Shown: positions 34,115 through 43,648, counted from the stretch's first letter. The stretch: DNA of 54,247 nucleotides from Verrucomicrobiales bacterium (GCA_003138485.1 PLGF01000193.1:1-54247); one strand, 5' to 3'. Numbers and translations: made by a program. The notes: generated by a model from the letters alone, not told the origin.

Positions 34115-34249
34115 GGGAGAAATAACGTAGCGGACAGGCCGTTGGTGTCGAGTCCGCATTTGTAGGTTGCGGAAACGATGTGGCCGGGTTTCCTTGACTG
34201 CCGGACGCGGAGATGATACTGTTGCCCTCGACTTGATCGATTCCAACGC

Positions 34250-37200
34250 ATGAAAAACAAAACCGCTCCCTTTCGAAGAGGCGCGCCGTGTCTGGCGCTG
34301 CTCATGGTTGTCTGGCTTGGGCTGGCCACAGGCCCCCTTGAGGCCCAAAACGTCCCGTTCGCCGACGCCAATCTGCAACTGGCCGTTGACCAGGCCCTGA
34401 GTCTGCCGACAGGGCCGGTCACGACGGCGCAAATACTTCTGCTGACGAATTTGCCGGCGGCCAATGCCGGCGTCCAGAACACCGCCGGGCTGCAATATGC
34501 CTCCAACCTGCTGGAACTCTTATTGAACGGGAATCAAATCACCAACTTTTCGGGCATCACCAACCTGACGAGCCTGACAAACCTGGACATTGGATTGGAC
34601 CCAGTGACAAACATTGATTTCCTGGCGAACTTTCATCAACTCCAGTCGATCAGCCTGTATGGGGACAGAGGCGTCAGCAATTTCGCGCCGTTTCTGCAAA
34701 TGACCAATTTGATGAGCCTGGACGTGGACGACAATTCGCCGACCAACGCGGATGTGCTCGCGGCATTGACGACCCTGGACTGGCTGGCCATCAACAGCGA
34801 CTCCCTCACCAACATGTCGTTCCTGTCCGGGATGTGGCGGCTGCGGCATTTGGAAATCACGGCCAACTTGATTTCCGACATGTCCCCTCTGGATGGAAAA
34901 ACCAATATGTCTTACCTGGACGTTGGCGGGAATTTGTTGACCAACCTCTCAGCGGTGGCCGATTTCACCAACCTGACCACCCTCCTTGTTGACGGCAATA
35001 TCATCACCGACGTGTCGCCGCTGGCCGGGTTGACCCAACTCACGTACCTCGACGCGAGCGGAAACGCGATCACCAACGTGTCAGCCCTGAAAGGCCTGAC
35101 GAATCTCACCGAGTTGATTCTCAGCGGCAATGTCATCCCCGACCTCTCGCCGCTGTCGGGCCTGTTCAATTTGCAGACGTTCTGGATGTATGGCAGCCAG
35201 GTTACCGACCTCTCGTTCCTGGCGGGATTAACCAACCTGGTCTATTTGCCTCTGGGCGACAATTCCGTCACCAATCTGGCGCCGCTGGCCAGACTCAATA
35301 AACTGCAAACCCTCTGGCTCCCGTTCAACTCCTCCCCGTTCGACCTGGCCCCGCTGGCCGGCTTGACAAACCTCAACAATTTTTCCGATCAGGACGATGG
35401 CGTGTCAAACATCGCGCCGCTGGCCGGGCTGTACAATATGGGGCAGCTCGACCTGAGCGGCAACGGCATTTACCGCCTGGACGCGCTGGACGGGTTGACC
35501 AACCTTACCGCTCTGTACTTGAACGACAACCTGATCGCCAACGTCAACCCGCTGACCAACTTGGTCAACGCGCAAACGGTCAACGTGAGCGGCAACACCC
35601 TCTATCTGGCTGGCGGCTCGCCGGCCTCGAATGTTGTCAATACTCTGATTGGCCGCGGCGTGAACCTCACTTACCTGCCGCAAAATCCCGCCCCCATCGT
35701 CAACAGCCAGCCTTCGGATTTGAGCCTGGACGGCGGCCAGACAGCCGTGTTCACGGTGACGGCGACTTCGACGACGCCACCGGACATCTATTACCAATGG
35801 TATTTCGACGACACTCCCCTGACTGACACGCCCGACGGCCGCGTCAGCGGCACGCTGACCGACACGCTGACGATCACCAATGTGGGCGGCGCGGACGTGG
35901 GAAGTTACTTTGTGGTCGTTTCCCAGGACTTCGGGGAGGAGATTTACAGCGACCCGGCGCAACTGAGCGTCGATGTCCTCGCGCAGTTCGACAACGCGAA
36001 TCTCGAGGCGGCGGTGCGCGCCGCCATTGGAATTCCGACAGGCCCGATTTACCAGTCGGACCTTGCCAGCCTGACGAGCCTGAAGTCGGACGATCAAGGG
36101 ATCGCCAGCGTGGAAGGGCTTCAGTTGGCCACCAACCTGAGTCACTTGGAACTCAACTACAATCTGATCACCAACGCATACCTCTTCAGCGGCTTGACCG
36201 CGCTGCAAACTTTGTTGCTGGATAATTGCGGGATCACGAACCTGGGTTTCCTGGACGGCCTGACGAACATTGGGGACCTGGAAATAAACAATAATAACTT
36301 CACCGATATTTCGCCGGTGACCAACCTGGCGGGCGCGCTCGTTACCCTGCATGCGGACAACAATATCTGCACGAACATGGAAGTCCTGGCCGCTCTTGGC
36401 GGTCTCACGGAACTCTACGTCCGCGGCAACAACCTCGCCGATATTACCTTCGTGTCCGGGTTGCAAAATTTGCTCCACCTGGATGTTTCGGATAACCAGA
36501 TCACGAACATCACCCCCGCCGCCGATATTACGAACCTGAACTGGCTCTACGCCAACGAGAACCAACTCACCAATGTGGACGTGCTCAATGGGATGCCCGA
36601 AATTTATGTCCTTTACCTCGGCGACAATCCGCTGACGCAGGTTGACTTCCTGGCAGACATGCCGCAGGTATCCTGGCTGACGATCAACGACACGCTGGTG
36701 ACGAACATCGCCTTTCTGGATAGCATGACCAACCTCTACACGCTCGACGTCAGTTTCATCCCGGCCGCGTCCATCACGCCGATTTACAATCTGCCCAACT
36801 CGTGGAATATGGTCAATTTCTACGTGCGCGGCCTGGGATTGACCAACATGACATTCGCAACCGTGATGACAAACCTCGTCTCAACGAGCTTCGGGTTCAA
36901 TGACATAACGGACATCTCGCCGCTGGCCGGGGCGTCCAACCTCGTCTGGCTCGAACTGGCATCCAACAACGTGAGCGACATCTCGGTCCTGGCTGGGAAA
37001 ACCCAGATCACAAGCCTTGACCTTTCCCATAACAGCATCACTGACATCAGCAGCCTTTCGGGCCTGCCGGTCTTGAACTGGCTGAACTTGGCGGATAACC
37101 CGCTCACCAACATTGGCCCGCTCACTAGCGACCCCAGCCTAATCTACGTTGACCTGAGCAATGATTATCTCGATACGAACGCCAGCTCGGCGGCGTTGAC

Positions 37201-37477
37201 GGTCATCCAACAACTCCAAGACGACGGAGCTTTCGTGATCTATATCCCGCAGCGGGCGCTCCCCGGCCTCATCCTCGGCTCCCCGGCGCGATTGGGCGCG
37301 AACCAATTCCGGTTTACACTCAATGGCCCCGCCGGCGAAGTGTGCGAAATCCAAACCTCGACCAATCTGCCCCATTGGACCCTGCTGACGACTGTCACCA
37401 ACACAAACGGCGCGCTCCAGTTCATTGATCCTTCGCCCGCCGTCCCCGCGAAATTCTACCGGGTGCTTGAACCGTGA
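34250..37477 (+). CDS. Secreted leucine-rich-repeat/Ig-domain protein
   Basis: A 1075-residue secreted protein. A signal peptide (LALLMVVWLGLATGPLEAQ) precedes two arrays of SDS22/internalin-like 22-residue LRRs, about 70-475 and about 590-1000. Each unit follows the pattern L-x-x-L-x-x-L-x-L-x-x-N-x-I-T-N-(I/V)-x-x-(L/F)-x-x-(L/M)-T-N. An Ig-like domain lies between them (about 484-578; DGGQTAVFTVTATS, YYQWYFDDTPL, DVGSYFVVVSQ). The last 60 residues (RFTLNGPAGEVCEIQTSTNL, PHW, FYRVLEP) form a C-terminal module also seen in two other proteins of this window. The two halves each begin with a similar cap (FADANLQLAVDQAL and FDNANLEAAVRAAI), so the gene arose by duplication. It probably acts in adhesion or ligand binding; the target is unknown. 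Confidence 0.85.
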   Translation: MKNKTAPFRRGAPCLALLMVVWLGLATGPLEAQNVPFADANLQLAVDQALSLPTGPVTTAQILLLTNLPAANAGVQNTAGLQYASNLLELLLNGNQITNFSGITNLTSLTNLDIGLDPVTNIDFLANFHQLQSISLYGDRGVSNFAPFLQMTNLMSLDVDDNSPTNADVLAALTTLDWLAINSDSLTNMSFLSGMWRLRHLEITANLISDMSPLDGKTNMSYLDVGGNLLTNLSAVADFTNLTTLLVDGNIITDVSPLAGLTQLTYLDASGNAITNVSALKGLTNLTELILSGNVIPDLSPLSGLFNLQTFWMYGSQVTDLSFLAGLTNLVYLPLGDNSVTNLAPLARLNKLQTLWLPFNSSPFDLAPLAGLTNLNNFSDQDDGVSNIAPLAGLYNMGQLDLSGNGIYRLDALDGLTNLTALYLNDNLIANVNPLTNLVNAQTVNVSGNTLYLAGGSPASNVVNTLIGRGVNLTYLPQNPAPIVNSQPSDLSLDGGQTAVFTVTATSTTPPDIYYQWYFDDTPLTDTPDGRVSGTLTDTLTITNVGGADVGSYFVVVSQDFGEEIYSDPAQLSVDVLAQFDNANLEAAVRAAIGIPTGPIYQSDLASLTSLKSDDQGIASVEGLQLATNLSHLELNYNLITNAYLFSGLTALQTLLLDNCGITNLGFLDGLTNIGDLEINNNNFTDISPVTNLAGALVTLHADNNICTNMEVLAALGGLTELYVRGNNLADITFVSGLQNLLHLDVSDNQITNITPAADITNLNWLYANENQLTNVDVLNGMPEIYVLYLGDNPLTQVDFLADMPQVSWLTINDTLVTNIAFLDSMTNLYTLDVSFIPAASITPIYNLPNSWNMVNFYVRGLGLTNMTFATVMTNLVSTSFGFNDITDISPLAGASNLVWLELASNNVSDISVLAGKTQITSLDLSHNSITDISSLSGLPVLNWLNLADNPLTNIGPLTSDPSLIYVDLSNDYLDTNASSAALTVIQQLQDDGAFVIYIPQRALPGLILGSPARLGANQFRFTLNGPAGEVCEIQTSTNLPHWTLLTTVTNTNGALQFIDPSPAVPAKFYRVLEP

Positions 37478-37530
37478 CAGCGTGTATTAAGAATCTCACA
37501 TTGAAAACGCTCCGGCACACCGAAGTCGTG

Positions 37531-37604
37531 GTAGGGCGAGGCTCCTGCCGAGCCGGGGTTCTTTGAGGGGAGAAGGGGATGGCTCCGCGGGAGCGTCGCC
37601 CTAC
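37531..37604. repeat. GTAGGGCGA palindromic repeat
   Basis: GTAGGGCGAGGCTCC (from 37531) continuing to GAGCC (37553) pairs with GGCTCCGCGGGAGCGTCGCC (37581) continuing to CTAC (37604), forming arms of about 23-24 bases with a few mismatches. The core is related to the GGTAGGGC palindrome at 15921-15982, so this is probably a multicopy REP-like element lying between two genes. Confidence 0.65.
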
Positions 37605-37627
37605 CCTGCGGCAGGGCGGGCTTTTTT
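37604..37627 (+). terminator. Candidate rho-independent terminator
   Basis: CCCTG-CGG-CAGGG (37604-37616) followed by CGGGC and six T residues (37622-37627) could end transcription of the LRR gene, whose stop is at 37477. The stem is short (5 bp) and the T-run is offset by 5 bases, so efficiency is doubtful. It lies 9 bp before the stop of the convergent YdjY gene. Confidence 0.4.
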
Positions 37628-37635
37628 ATTGGCGG

Positions 37636-38439
37636 CTACTTGGGTTTGGCGTCTTCCAATGTGATGGTGACCTCCACCGGAACATCGGGCGGAGGGATGT
37701 TGTTGGTGTTGGGAGTCCAAATCAGGTCGTTGTCGTGGCCCGGGCCGGTGTTGTTGATGAGGGCCACGGGATCGGTCACAAGAGAAATTATGGAGCCATC
37801 GACCTGCGCCAGGAACGTGCCGCGGACGATCAGTGATCCGTTATAGACCCAGGAGCCATGCTTCATGACGGAATGGGCGTCGGTGTTGTAGATGAGGTCC
37901 GCGGCGGATCGCTCGGTGTCGCCATCGGGTGTTTTCCATTTTACCTGGATGGACACCTTGTTGCCGGGAATGGTTTCCTTGGAAGGATGGACGATCGGGC
38001 CGGGAACACCGTTGGTCGGGCTGCCGGGGAAGGCGGCGTTGCCGGGGCCGTTGGCGCCCAGTAGAAGCATGGCGAGGTGGATGTGATTGGGCTGGGCCTG
38101 GGTCATTAGAATGCTTTCATGGGTCTTGCCGTAAGTGGTGACCAGGAAATACTCCATCGCCCCCTGCGCGCGGTCCAGCACAGCCGGAAGCGTGACGCTG
38201 CGGCGCCGCTGGTCGAGCCTGACTTTGCCGATTTCAAAGACGCCCGGTTCCACCAACCGCACGTCAGCATTGGTCAGAGGCGAAACGGCACTTTCAACCG
38301 GCTTGGGCGATTCGACGGCTCTTCCCGGAACATTCGTCGCGCCCGCCGGGAGCGGAGCCAGGGGTTCCTCGGCGGCGGCCAGCCCGCCCCCCAGCCAAAG
38401 GGCCGCCGCGAGATGGGCAATTTTCGCTCGAATGATCAT
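37636..38439 (-). CDS. Exported YdjY-domain protein
   Basis: A 267-residue exported protein with a signal peptide (IIRAKIAHLAAALWLGGGLA, cleavage near AAAEE). From about residue 65 it matches the YdjY domain common in Planctomycetes and Verrucomicrobiota: FEIGKVRLDQRRRSVTLPAV, GAMEYFLVTTYGKTHESIL and HIHLAMLLLGANGPG, and further NYNGSLIVRGTF-like strands (SWVYNGSLIVRGTF). The function is unknown; the domain is often found near redox or ferredoxin genes, but none is adjacent here. I used the ATG at 38439; the longer open frame upstream runs through an inverted repeat. Confidence 0.82.
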   Translation of the reverse strand: MIIRAKIAHLAAALWLGGGLAAAEEPLAPLPAGATNVPGRAVESPKPVESAVSPLTNADVRLVEPGVFEIGKVRLDQRRRSVTLPAVLDRAQGAMEYFLVTTYGKTHESILMTQAQPNHIHLAMLLLGANGPGNAAFPGSPTNGVPGPIVHPSKETIPGNKVSIQVKWKTPDGDTERSAADLIYNTDAHSVMKHGSWVYNGSLIVRGTFLAQVDGSIISLVTDPVALINNTGPGHDNDLIWTPNTNNIPPPDVPVEVTITLEDAKPK

Positions 38440-38509
38440 CGCTTTTTGCGTCCCCAGTGGCTTTGAAGCTCTTTGCAGTGCAAAGAAGTTTTCATATTTA
38501 GCAGAGTCG

Positions 38510-38999
38510 TTTCTCTGCGCACTCTGCGCCTCTGCGCGAGAAGCGTCATCGACTTTCCGTCTCAATGTCCGACGGTTCGGGCAGCCCGTTGACGATTCGC
38601 GTGATACCGTCCTTCATGCGCTCCAGACCGAAATTTAAGCCCAGCCCAAGCCGCAGGTTGGCCAGCACCAGGTGCGTCCGCAGTTGTTTTGCGTGGACGG
38701 GATGGTTTCTCTCCAGCGATTTGATCTCCGCCACGACCGATTCCTCAACCAATAAATCTATCCGAAACCCTTCGTCGAATTTCAGGCCGTCAAATTCGAT
38801 GGGAACAGGAACCTGGCGGCGTACTCCAAGGCCGCGTTTTGTGAGTTCGTGAGCCACGCTGACCTCGTACACCGTTTCGAGCAAGCCTGGGCCAAGTTGA
38901 GTATGAATCTTGAAGGCGGCATCCACGATTTGCGCGCTGATCTCGTTTGGCTCCATGATGCAGATAGTCTCGCGCAGAGTCGCAGAGGGCGCAGAGAAA
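38510..38999. mobile_element. Inverted-repeat-bracketed GxxExxY cassette
   Basis: Two 31-bp imperfect inverted repeats (38510-38540, beginning TTTCTCTGCGCACTCTGCGC; 38969-38999, beginning CTCGCGCAGAGTCGCAGAGG) match at 29 of 31 positions when one is reversed. They enclose one gene with 5 bp to its stop and 12 bp to its start, making a 490-bp unit. The arms are built of CGCAGAG units. No target-site duplication is obvious. The arrangement resembles a transposon-like cassette whose only cargo is a nuclease-superfamily protein. Confidence 0.6.
38546..38956 (-). CDS. GxxExxY family protein (PD-(D/E)XK superfamily)
   Basis: A 136-residue protein of the GxxExxY family. The naming motif G24-L-L-E27-T-V-Y30 is intact, and the PD-(D/E)XK-like core is visible: a Glu in the first helix, D67 in FRIDLLV and E77-I-K79 in VVAEIKSLE. 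HPVHAKQLRTHLVLANLRLG and a C-terminal KDGITRIVN follow the family pattern. Members occur in many copies in some genomes and their biology is not established. The start at 38956 lies 12 bp inside the right-hand inverted repeat; an open frame to 39004 only translates the repeat. Confidence 0.9.
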   Translation of the reverse strand: MEPNEISAQIVDAAFKIHTQLGPGLLETVYEVSVAHELTKRGLGVRRQVPVPIEFDGLKFDEGFRIDLLVEESVVAEIKSLERNHPVHAKQLRTHLVLANLRLGLGLNFGLERMKDGITRIVNGLPEPSDIETESR

Positions 39000-39070
39000 G
39001 GCAATCGAATACTCTGAGCGGATCATTGCGAGTGCCTGAAGCGCCCCTCCGCCATGCGCGGGGCGGCGCG

Positions 39071-41242
39071 TCAGAAGCGCGCGGCGGCGGCCACTCCGAG
39101 GGTGGCCGGGTCGCCAGGCTCCAGCACGAGTGAGGAGTAGCCGAGGTTCATGGCATTGTTGAAATAGCGGCGGTCAAAGATGTTGTTGGCGAAGAGATAG
39201 AGGCTGAACACCCGGCCCTGGTAGCCGGCCTGGGCGTTGACCAGAGTGTAAAAGCTCTGAACGGTCGGCCCGCTGGACACGTTGTCGGCGTCGTCCAGTT
39301 CGTAGCGGCCGATGCCGATCAACTGGGCGCTCACAAAAAGATGCCACCAGGGCAGCCGATAGCGGGCCGAGAGGTTCAGTGTGAATTCCGGCACGAAACT
39401 GATCGGCTTTCCGTCCAGCGTCAATCCGCCCGCCGCCGCCGGTTCGGTAAAGCGTTGGTAAATCGCATGCGTGTAGCCCATGCCGGCGTACAGGTCCAGG
39501 CTGCGGGACGGCCTGGCTGTCAATTCCAATTCCGCCCCTTCCATTTCGGCGCGCCGTGCGTTGAGCATGTACGCCTGCTCCAAGCTCTGCGGGTTGAGGC
39601 GGAAGGTTTGGTAGTCATCGGCTTCGGTGTAGAAGAGGGCCGCGTTGACCGCGAGCCGGCCGCCCAGCCAGGAAGTCTTGGCGCCCATCTCAAATTGCCA
39701 CGAGCGCTCCGCGCCGTAGGCGCTCAAAGCCGCGGCGTCCACTGACGGATTAAACCCGCCGCTCCGGTACGCCTGCGTGGCGCTGGCATAGACCTCGTCC
39801 TTGGGCGTGATATGCCAGGCGGCGGCGAACTTCGGCTGGGCCGCGGTGAAATCCCGGGACAGATTATAGGCGCCAGTCGTCGTTGGCGGCACTCCTGCGG
39901 CCGTCACTGTTGCCACGCGCGACATGCTGCGCGTGTCGTAGGTCAGGCGCACTCCGGCCGTCAGATCCAGGTGGTCCCCGACGTTCAGCGTCGCCTGGCC
40001 AAAGGCGGCGTAGGTTTTGTTGAGCGATCTTGCCAGCGTCAGGGCGGTAATGGGCGGCATGTCCAGCGGCGCCGGCGGCGGCAGGACCTGGCCGGGGACG
40101 AGTTGCGTGTACCCGGAATCAGTCTGCTGATCGCTGTAAAAATAAAACGCCCCGGCCAGCCATTGGAGCCGGTCCGCCCCTTGCGGGGATTGCGCGCGCA
40201 ATTCTTCGCTCCATTGTTCGACCGCCGGATCGGAAAAACCGTCGGCAAGGTTGAGCGCGGAGAAATCGAAATCCTGGAGCAGATTCTGCCGCCAGTCCCG
40301 GTGCGTGGTGACGGAGGTGATCCGGGCCGAACCGGCGTCGTAGGCGATCTTCAGCGCCTCATCCACGTTGTCCGTGTCCACATGCCCGTCGAGATTGCGC
40401 GAGACCGAGAACGGATTGGCGTCCGAGCCGGGCAGGAAGGTGGGGACAAACCCGTCGCGGTAGCGCGCGGCGTCGGCGCTCAAGGTGATGTTCCAGGGGG
40501 CGCTGGGAATCCAGCGGAGCGACCCGCGGGCGGCCAGGGAGTCGCGGGCGTCGGGGCGGCCGCCGAGAGTGTTATTGTTGACAAATCCGTCCCGGAGCGA
40601 ATCCAGCCCGTCCAGGCTCAGGAAGAGCTGGTTGGTCACGATGGGGCCGCCCAAGCCGAGGCGGTAGTCCTGGCCATTGTAGGAGCCGTAGCCCGCCTGG
40701 GCGTAGCCGTGGGTGACGTTGCCCGGCTGGGGGGTCAGGACGTTGATGACGCCGCCGACCCCGCTGGCGCCGCAGAGCGTTCCCTGGTCGCCGCGGACGA
40801 ACTGGATTTCCCGAACGTCAAAAAGCTCCAGCCCGCGCGAGTCCATGTCGAAATACGGCACGTCATCGACATAGAGGCCGGCCACCGGCTGGCCCGCCCC
40901 GAAATTATTCTCGCGGTAACCGCGGATGGAGAATTTTGGCATGCGCTGGTTGTCGGAGTCGAACACCGTCAGGTCGGGCGTTTGCGCGCTCAAATCGCGG
41001 ATGGACGTCAAGCCGCCGAATTGGACTTCCTGGCCGGAGACGACCGTCGCGGCGCTGGAATCGGACTGGGGAATGGCCGCGAGGGCGGCGCCCGCGATGG
41101 CGACGGGCGGCGGCGAAGCGGGTTGGCTGGCGGACTGGCCCGGCGCCCGCTCCGCGCACAACCCGGCCAAGCCGGCGATGAGCCAGGTGCGGATTTTCAT
41201 GCGGTGCCAATGTTTTGCGCTTCGATTCACTTTATCAACCAT
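39071..41242 (-). CDS. TonB-dependent outer-membrane receptor
   Basis: A 723-residue receptor. A signal peptide (RTWLIAGLAGLCAERAPGQ) is followed by a plug domain (about 60-170): LTSIRDLSAQTPDLTVF, KFSIRGYRENNFG, GVYVDDVPYF-like GLYVDDVPYFDM and VRGDQGTLCGASGVGGVINV. The 22-strand barrel fills the rest and ends in an aromatic residue (AAARF). No clear TonB box was singled out. It resembles receptors for siderophores or other large ligands; the ligand is unknown. AAGGAG lies 9 bases before the ATG at 41242, which favours this start over the ATG at 41200. Confidence 0.93.
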   Translation of the reverse strand: MVDKVNRSAKHWHRMKIRTWLIAGLAGLCAERAPGQSASQPASPPPVAIAGAALAAIPQSDSSAATVVSGQEVQFGGLTSIRDLSAQTPDLTVFDSDNQRMPKFSIRGYRENNFGAGQPVAGLYVDDVPYFDMDSRGLELFDVREIQFVRGDQGTLCGASGVGGVINVLTPQPGNVTHGYAQAGYGSYNGQDYRLGLGGPIVTNQLFLSLDGLDSLRDGFVNNNTLGGRPDARDSLAARGSLRWIPSAPWNITLSADAARYRDGFVPTFLPGSDANPFSVSRNLDGHVDTDNVDEALKIAYDAGSARITSVTTHRDWRQNLLQDFDFSALNLADGFSDPAVEQWSEELRAQSPQGADRLQWLAGAFYFYSDQQTDSGYTQLVPGQVLPPPAPLDMPPITALTLARSLNKTYAAFGQATLNVGDHLDLTAGVRLTYDTRSMSRVATVTAAGVPPTTTGAYNLSRDFTAAQPKFAAAWHITPKDEVYASATQAYRSGGFNPSVDAAALSAYGAERSWQFEMGAKTSWLGGRLAVNAALFYTEADDYQTFRLNPQSLEQAYMLNARRAEMEGAELELTARPSRSLDLYAGMGYTHAIYQRFTEPAAAGGLTLDGKPISFVPEFTLNLSARYRLPWWHLFVSAQLIGIGRYELDDADNVSSGPTVQSFYTLVNAQAGYQGRVFSLYLFANNIFDRRYFNNAMNLGYSSLVLEPGDPATLGVAAAARF

Positions 41243-41288
41243 AGAGATGAACTCCTTGCCAGGCCGCGCCGGCAATTGGAGGCCCGGA

Positions 41289-43589
41289 TTAGAACTGACT
41301 CCTCAAGTCCCAGGGCGCTTCGGTGGACATTTGCAGGTTGGGCTGGCTGCTGTCCGAGTTCAGCGGGAAGCGGGGGCGCGCTTTAAGGGAGAAGGTGATG
41401 GCGACAGTCAGGTCGTCCGGCTGGCCGGGGCCTTGGGTCATGCGCACCATCAAGGCGGAGGTCCAACTGCGGAGGTCGCGGTAAACCGAGTAAATCTGCT
41501 GCTGCATGGTGCCGCTCTGCCCTTCAAACTGCTCGGTGATGCGCGCGCCCCAGTTTTCATTCATGCGATAGTAGAGGCTGAAATTGAAGAGATTGTGGCC
41601 CGGCACATTCTCTCCGGGGTAACTCTGAAACTCGGGATCATTGTTCATCAGGTAATAATACCCCAACGAGAGGCTCCAGGCCGTCGTCGGCTGGATGAAG
41701 ATGCGCTCGATGGCTTCGCGCCAGCGCGAGTCGGGCAGATCGTAGCGAGTGGACGAACTGAAGGTCAGCCACGAGCGCGGGCGCAGGTCCAGATCGGAGT
41801 AAAGGTCGGTGAAGTGATGATTGACGCCGGGAGCCAGGTTCCAATCGGTGTAAACGGCCCAGTTGACCAGGTCCTCGATCCCATCCTGGCGGTGGGTTTG
41901 CAGTTTGTTGCGCAGCATGAGCCGCACGACATTCTGGCGGTCGATGGAGTCAATCGAATTATAGCCCGGAAACTCCAGCGGCAGCTGCCTCAAGGCGGGC
42001 AATTGCGTGTCGAATTGCGGCAGTTGCGACGGCGACCGCGTGGGAGCCGGCACGTAAGCGTAGTCGATGTCCGGCTCGATGATGTGGCGCAGTTCATGCA
42101 CGTCCAGCAGCGGACTCTCCGCCCCGCTGAAAACTTGCGAGGCCTTGAAGGACATATCCACGCCCGTGTCGAAAACGGCGCGCACTTGCTGGTTGGTGTG
42201 GACTTGCGGCCCATCGACATCGCTGTAATAAGTCGCCCGTCCGCCCACGCGCGGCGTGACGTCCAGCCAGCCAAAGAAGGTCTGGGGCAGCGTGAACTGG
42301 TGGAAGGTGTCCAGCCGCGACGCGGAGTAGCTGGCCGGGTTGGTGGTCGAGCCGGTATTGAAGAAATAAGCCAATCCGTTGGGAGCCTGGAGGGAGTTGG
42401 TGAAGGGCGAGGGGGAGTTGGTGTCGGAAAAGGCGCGCTTGAAGTACCCCGCCGAGGTCTCGCTCTCGTAATATACCGGGGTGGCGCCCACTTCCTGGCG
42501 CAGTCCCGTTAATTTGACATCCGGCAGGCGTTCGACCGTTTCAAAAAAATTGACCAGTTGCGGCTGGGCCATGCCGTCCAGGACCCAGTTGGGCTTCAGT
42601 TGCGTCACCTCCGCGAACGAGGCCGGCTCGACGTTGGCCTGGTACTCGTTCCAATAGAAATCCCGGATGACCAGCGGATCGCTTTGATAATTGGCCGCCA
42701 CTTTGGCGACGGTGTTTGAACCCAGCGGGTCCTGGTAATAAAAACTTATCCGCTGCCGGTCTTCCTTCAGGTGCGGCGCGGCGATGCCGTCCGCCCCGGG
42801 GTCCTGATCGCGCGCGAAATAATAGCGGAAGACGGCCTCTCCCCAATCGCCTCCGTGGAAGAGCAGGTCCGGGCCGCCCGCCAGGCCGCGCCGTTCGCGC
42901 TCGTCGAAATGAACCGAACCGTCAAGCAGCCCGGTGCCGTACCAATTGTAAGTGGTCAGCAGGAAAGGCCCGTACATGCTGCGATAGCCCGGGGCGAATT
43001 CCCAGTTGTCGGGGTGCTGCCCAAGATTCCGCTTGTAATACGGCCAGTAAAAAACCGGAACGTTTCCGATGTAATAGGTCGCCTGCCAGGCCTCGAAATA
43101 ATTGCCCGGCATAATCGTGATGCGCCGCGCCCGGATCCTGTGCGCGGGCCGCTGGTAGTCGTCGGTCGTGAGGGTCGCGTTGGTCGCCACAAAGACCTGG
43201 TTGCTGTTTCCGTTCAGAGTCTGCCCGGACACCGAAAAGGGCGTTTGGACCGTTTTGAAGGAACCGCTGCGAACGTCGCCGGTCTTGAAATTGTAAATGA
43301 AATTCGTCCCGCGCCACACATGGCCGTGGTCCAGAATCGTGACATCGCCTTCGGCCACCACCTCCCCCGTCAGGTCATCGGCCGTCGCCTTGTCGTCGGT
43401 GGTCACGACGGTGGTTGCATTGCTGACCATGACGGCGTGGGTGAAGACATTGGTGCTGCCGCGCGATTCGAACTGGCTCTGGTCGCCGAGGCCGTGAACT
43501 TCAAAGGGCGGCGACTGCGCCTGGCACGCCGCCGCCAGCGCCAGCGCCAGGAACAGCGCCATCCGAGTCAGGGGCCGCATGGGTCTCAT
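41289..43589 (-). CDS. LptD-like LPS-assembly outer-membrane protein
   Basis: A 766-residue outer-membrane protein of the LptD/OstA type. The signal peptide is MRPLTRMALFLALALAAA. The N-terminal periplasmic OstA-like jellyroll is at about 45-150 (VVAEGDVTILDHGHVWRGTN, IYNFKTGDVRSG). The barrel starts with the typical PVFYWPYY stretch, with LTTYNWYG and RGLAGGPDLLF following. The C-terminal strands end near residue 766. It should insert lipopolysaccharide, or a similar lipid, into the outer membrane. A GTG at 43652 that overlaps the preceding stop (GTGA) would give a 21-residue longer protein; I prefer the ATG at 43589 because it gives a normal leader. Confidence 0.82.
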   Translation of the reverse strand: MRPMRPLTRMALFLALALAAACQAQSPPFEVHGLGDQSQFESRGSTNVFTHAVMVSNATTVVTTDDKATADDLTGEVVAEGDVTILDHGHVWRGTNFIYNFKTGDVRSGSFKTVQTPFSVSGQTLNGNSNQVFVATNATLTTDDYQRPAHRIRARRITIMPGNYFEAWQATYYIGNVPVFYWPYYKRNLGQHPDNWEFAPGYRSMYGPFLLTTYNWYGTGLLDGSVHFDERERRGLAGGPDLLFHGGDWGEAVFRYYFARDQDPGADGIAAPHLKEDRQRISFYYQDPLGSNTVAKVAANYQSDPLVIRDFYWNEYQANVEPASFAEVTQLKPNWVLDGMAQPQLVNFFETVERLPDVKLTGLRQEVGATPVYYESETSAGYFKRAFSDTNSPSPFTNSLQAPNGLAYFFNTGSTTNPASYSASRLDTFHQFTLPQTFFGWLDVTPRVGGRATYYSDVDGPQVHTNQQVRAVFDTGVDMSFKASQVFSGAESPLLDVHELRHIIEPDIDYAYVPAPTRSPSQLPQFDTQLPALRQLPLEFPGYNSIDSIDRQNVVRLMLRNKLQTHRQDGIEDLVNWAVYTDWNLAPGVNHHFTDLYSDLDLRPRSWLTFSSSTRYDLPDSRWREAIERIFIQPTTAWSLSLGYYYLMNNDPEFQSYPGENVPGHNLFNFSLYYRMNENWGARITEQFEGQSGTMQQQIYSVYRDLRSWTSALMVRMTQGPGQPDDLTVAITFSLKARPRFPLNSDSSQPNLQMSTEAPWDLRSQF

Positions 43590-43648
43590 CAAGACCGCCC
43601 AGCTAACCAGAACCCGGCCAAACTGCCAAGGGGATTTGACCTCGAAAT

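Noticed and set aside
35405..36565. Long minus-strand frame opposite the LRR gene
   Set aside because: It is an antisense shadow of repetitive LRR codons and has no independent motif or signal.
39812..42512. Two plus-strand frames of more than 500 residues opposite the TonB receptor and LptD-like genes
   Set aside because: High-GC antisense frames without motifs, running across the junction of two well-supported opposite-strand genes.
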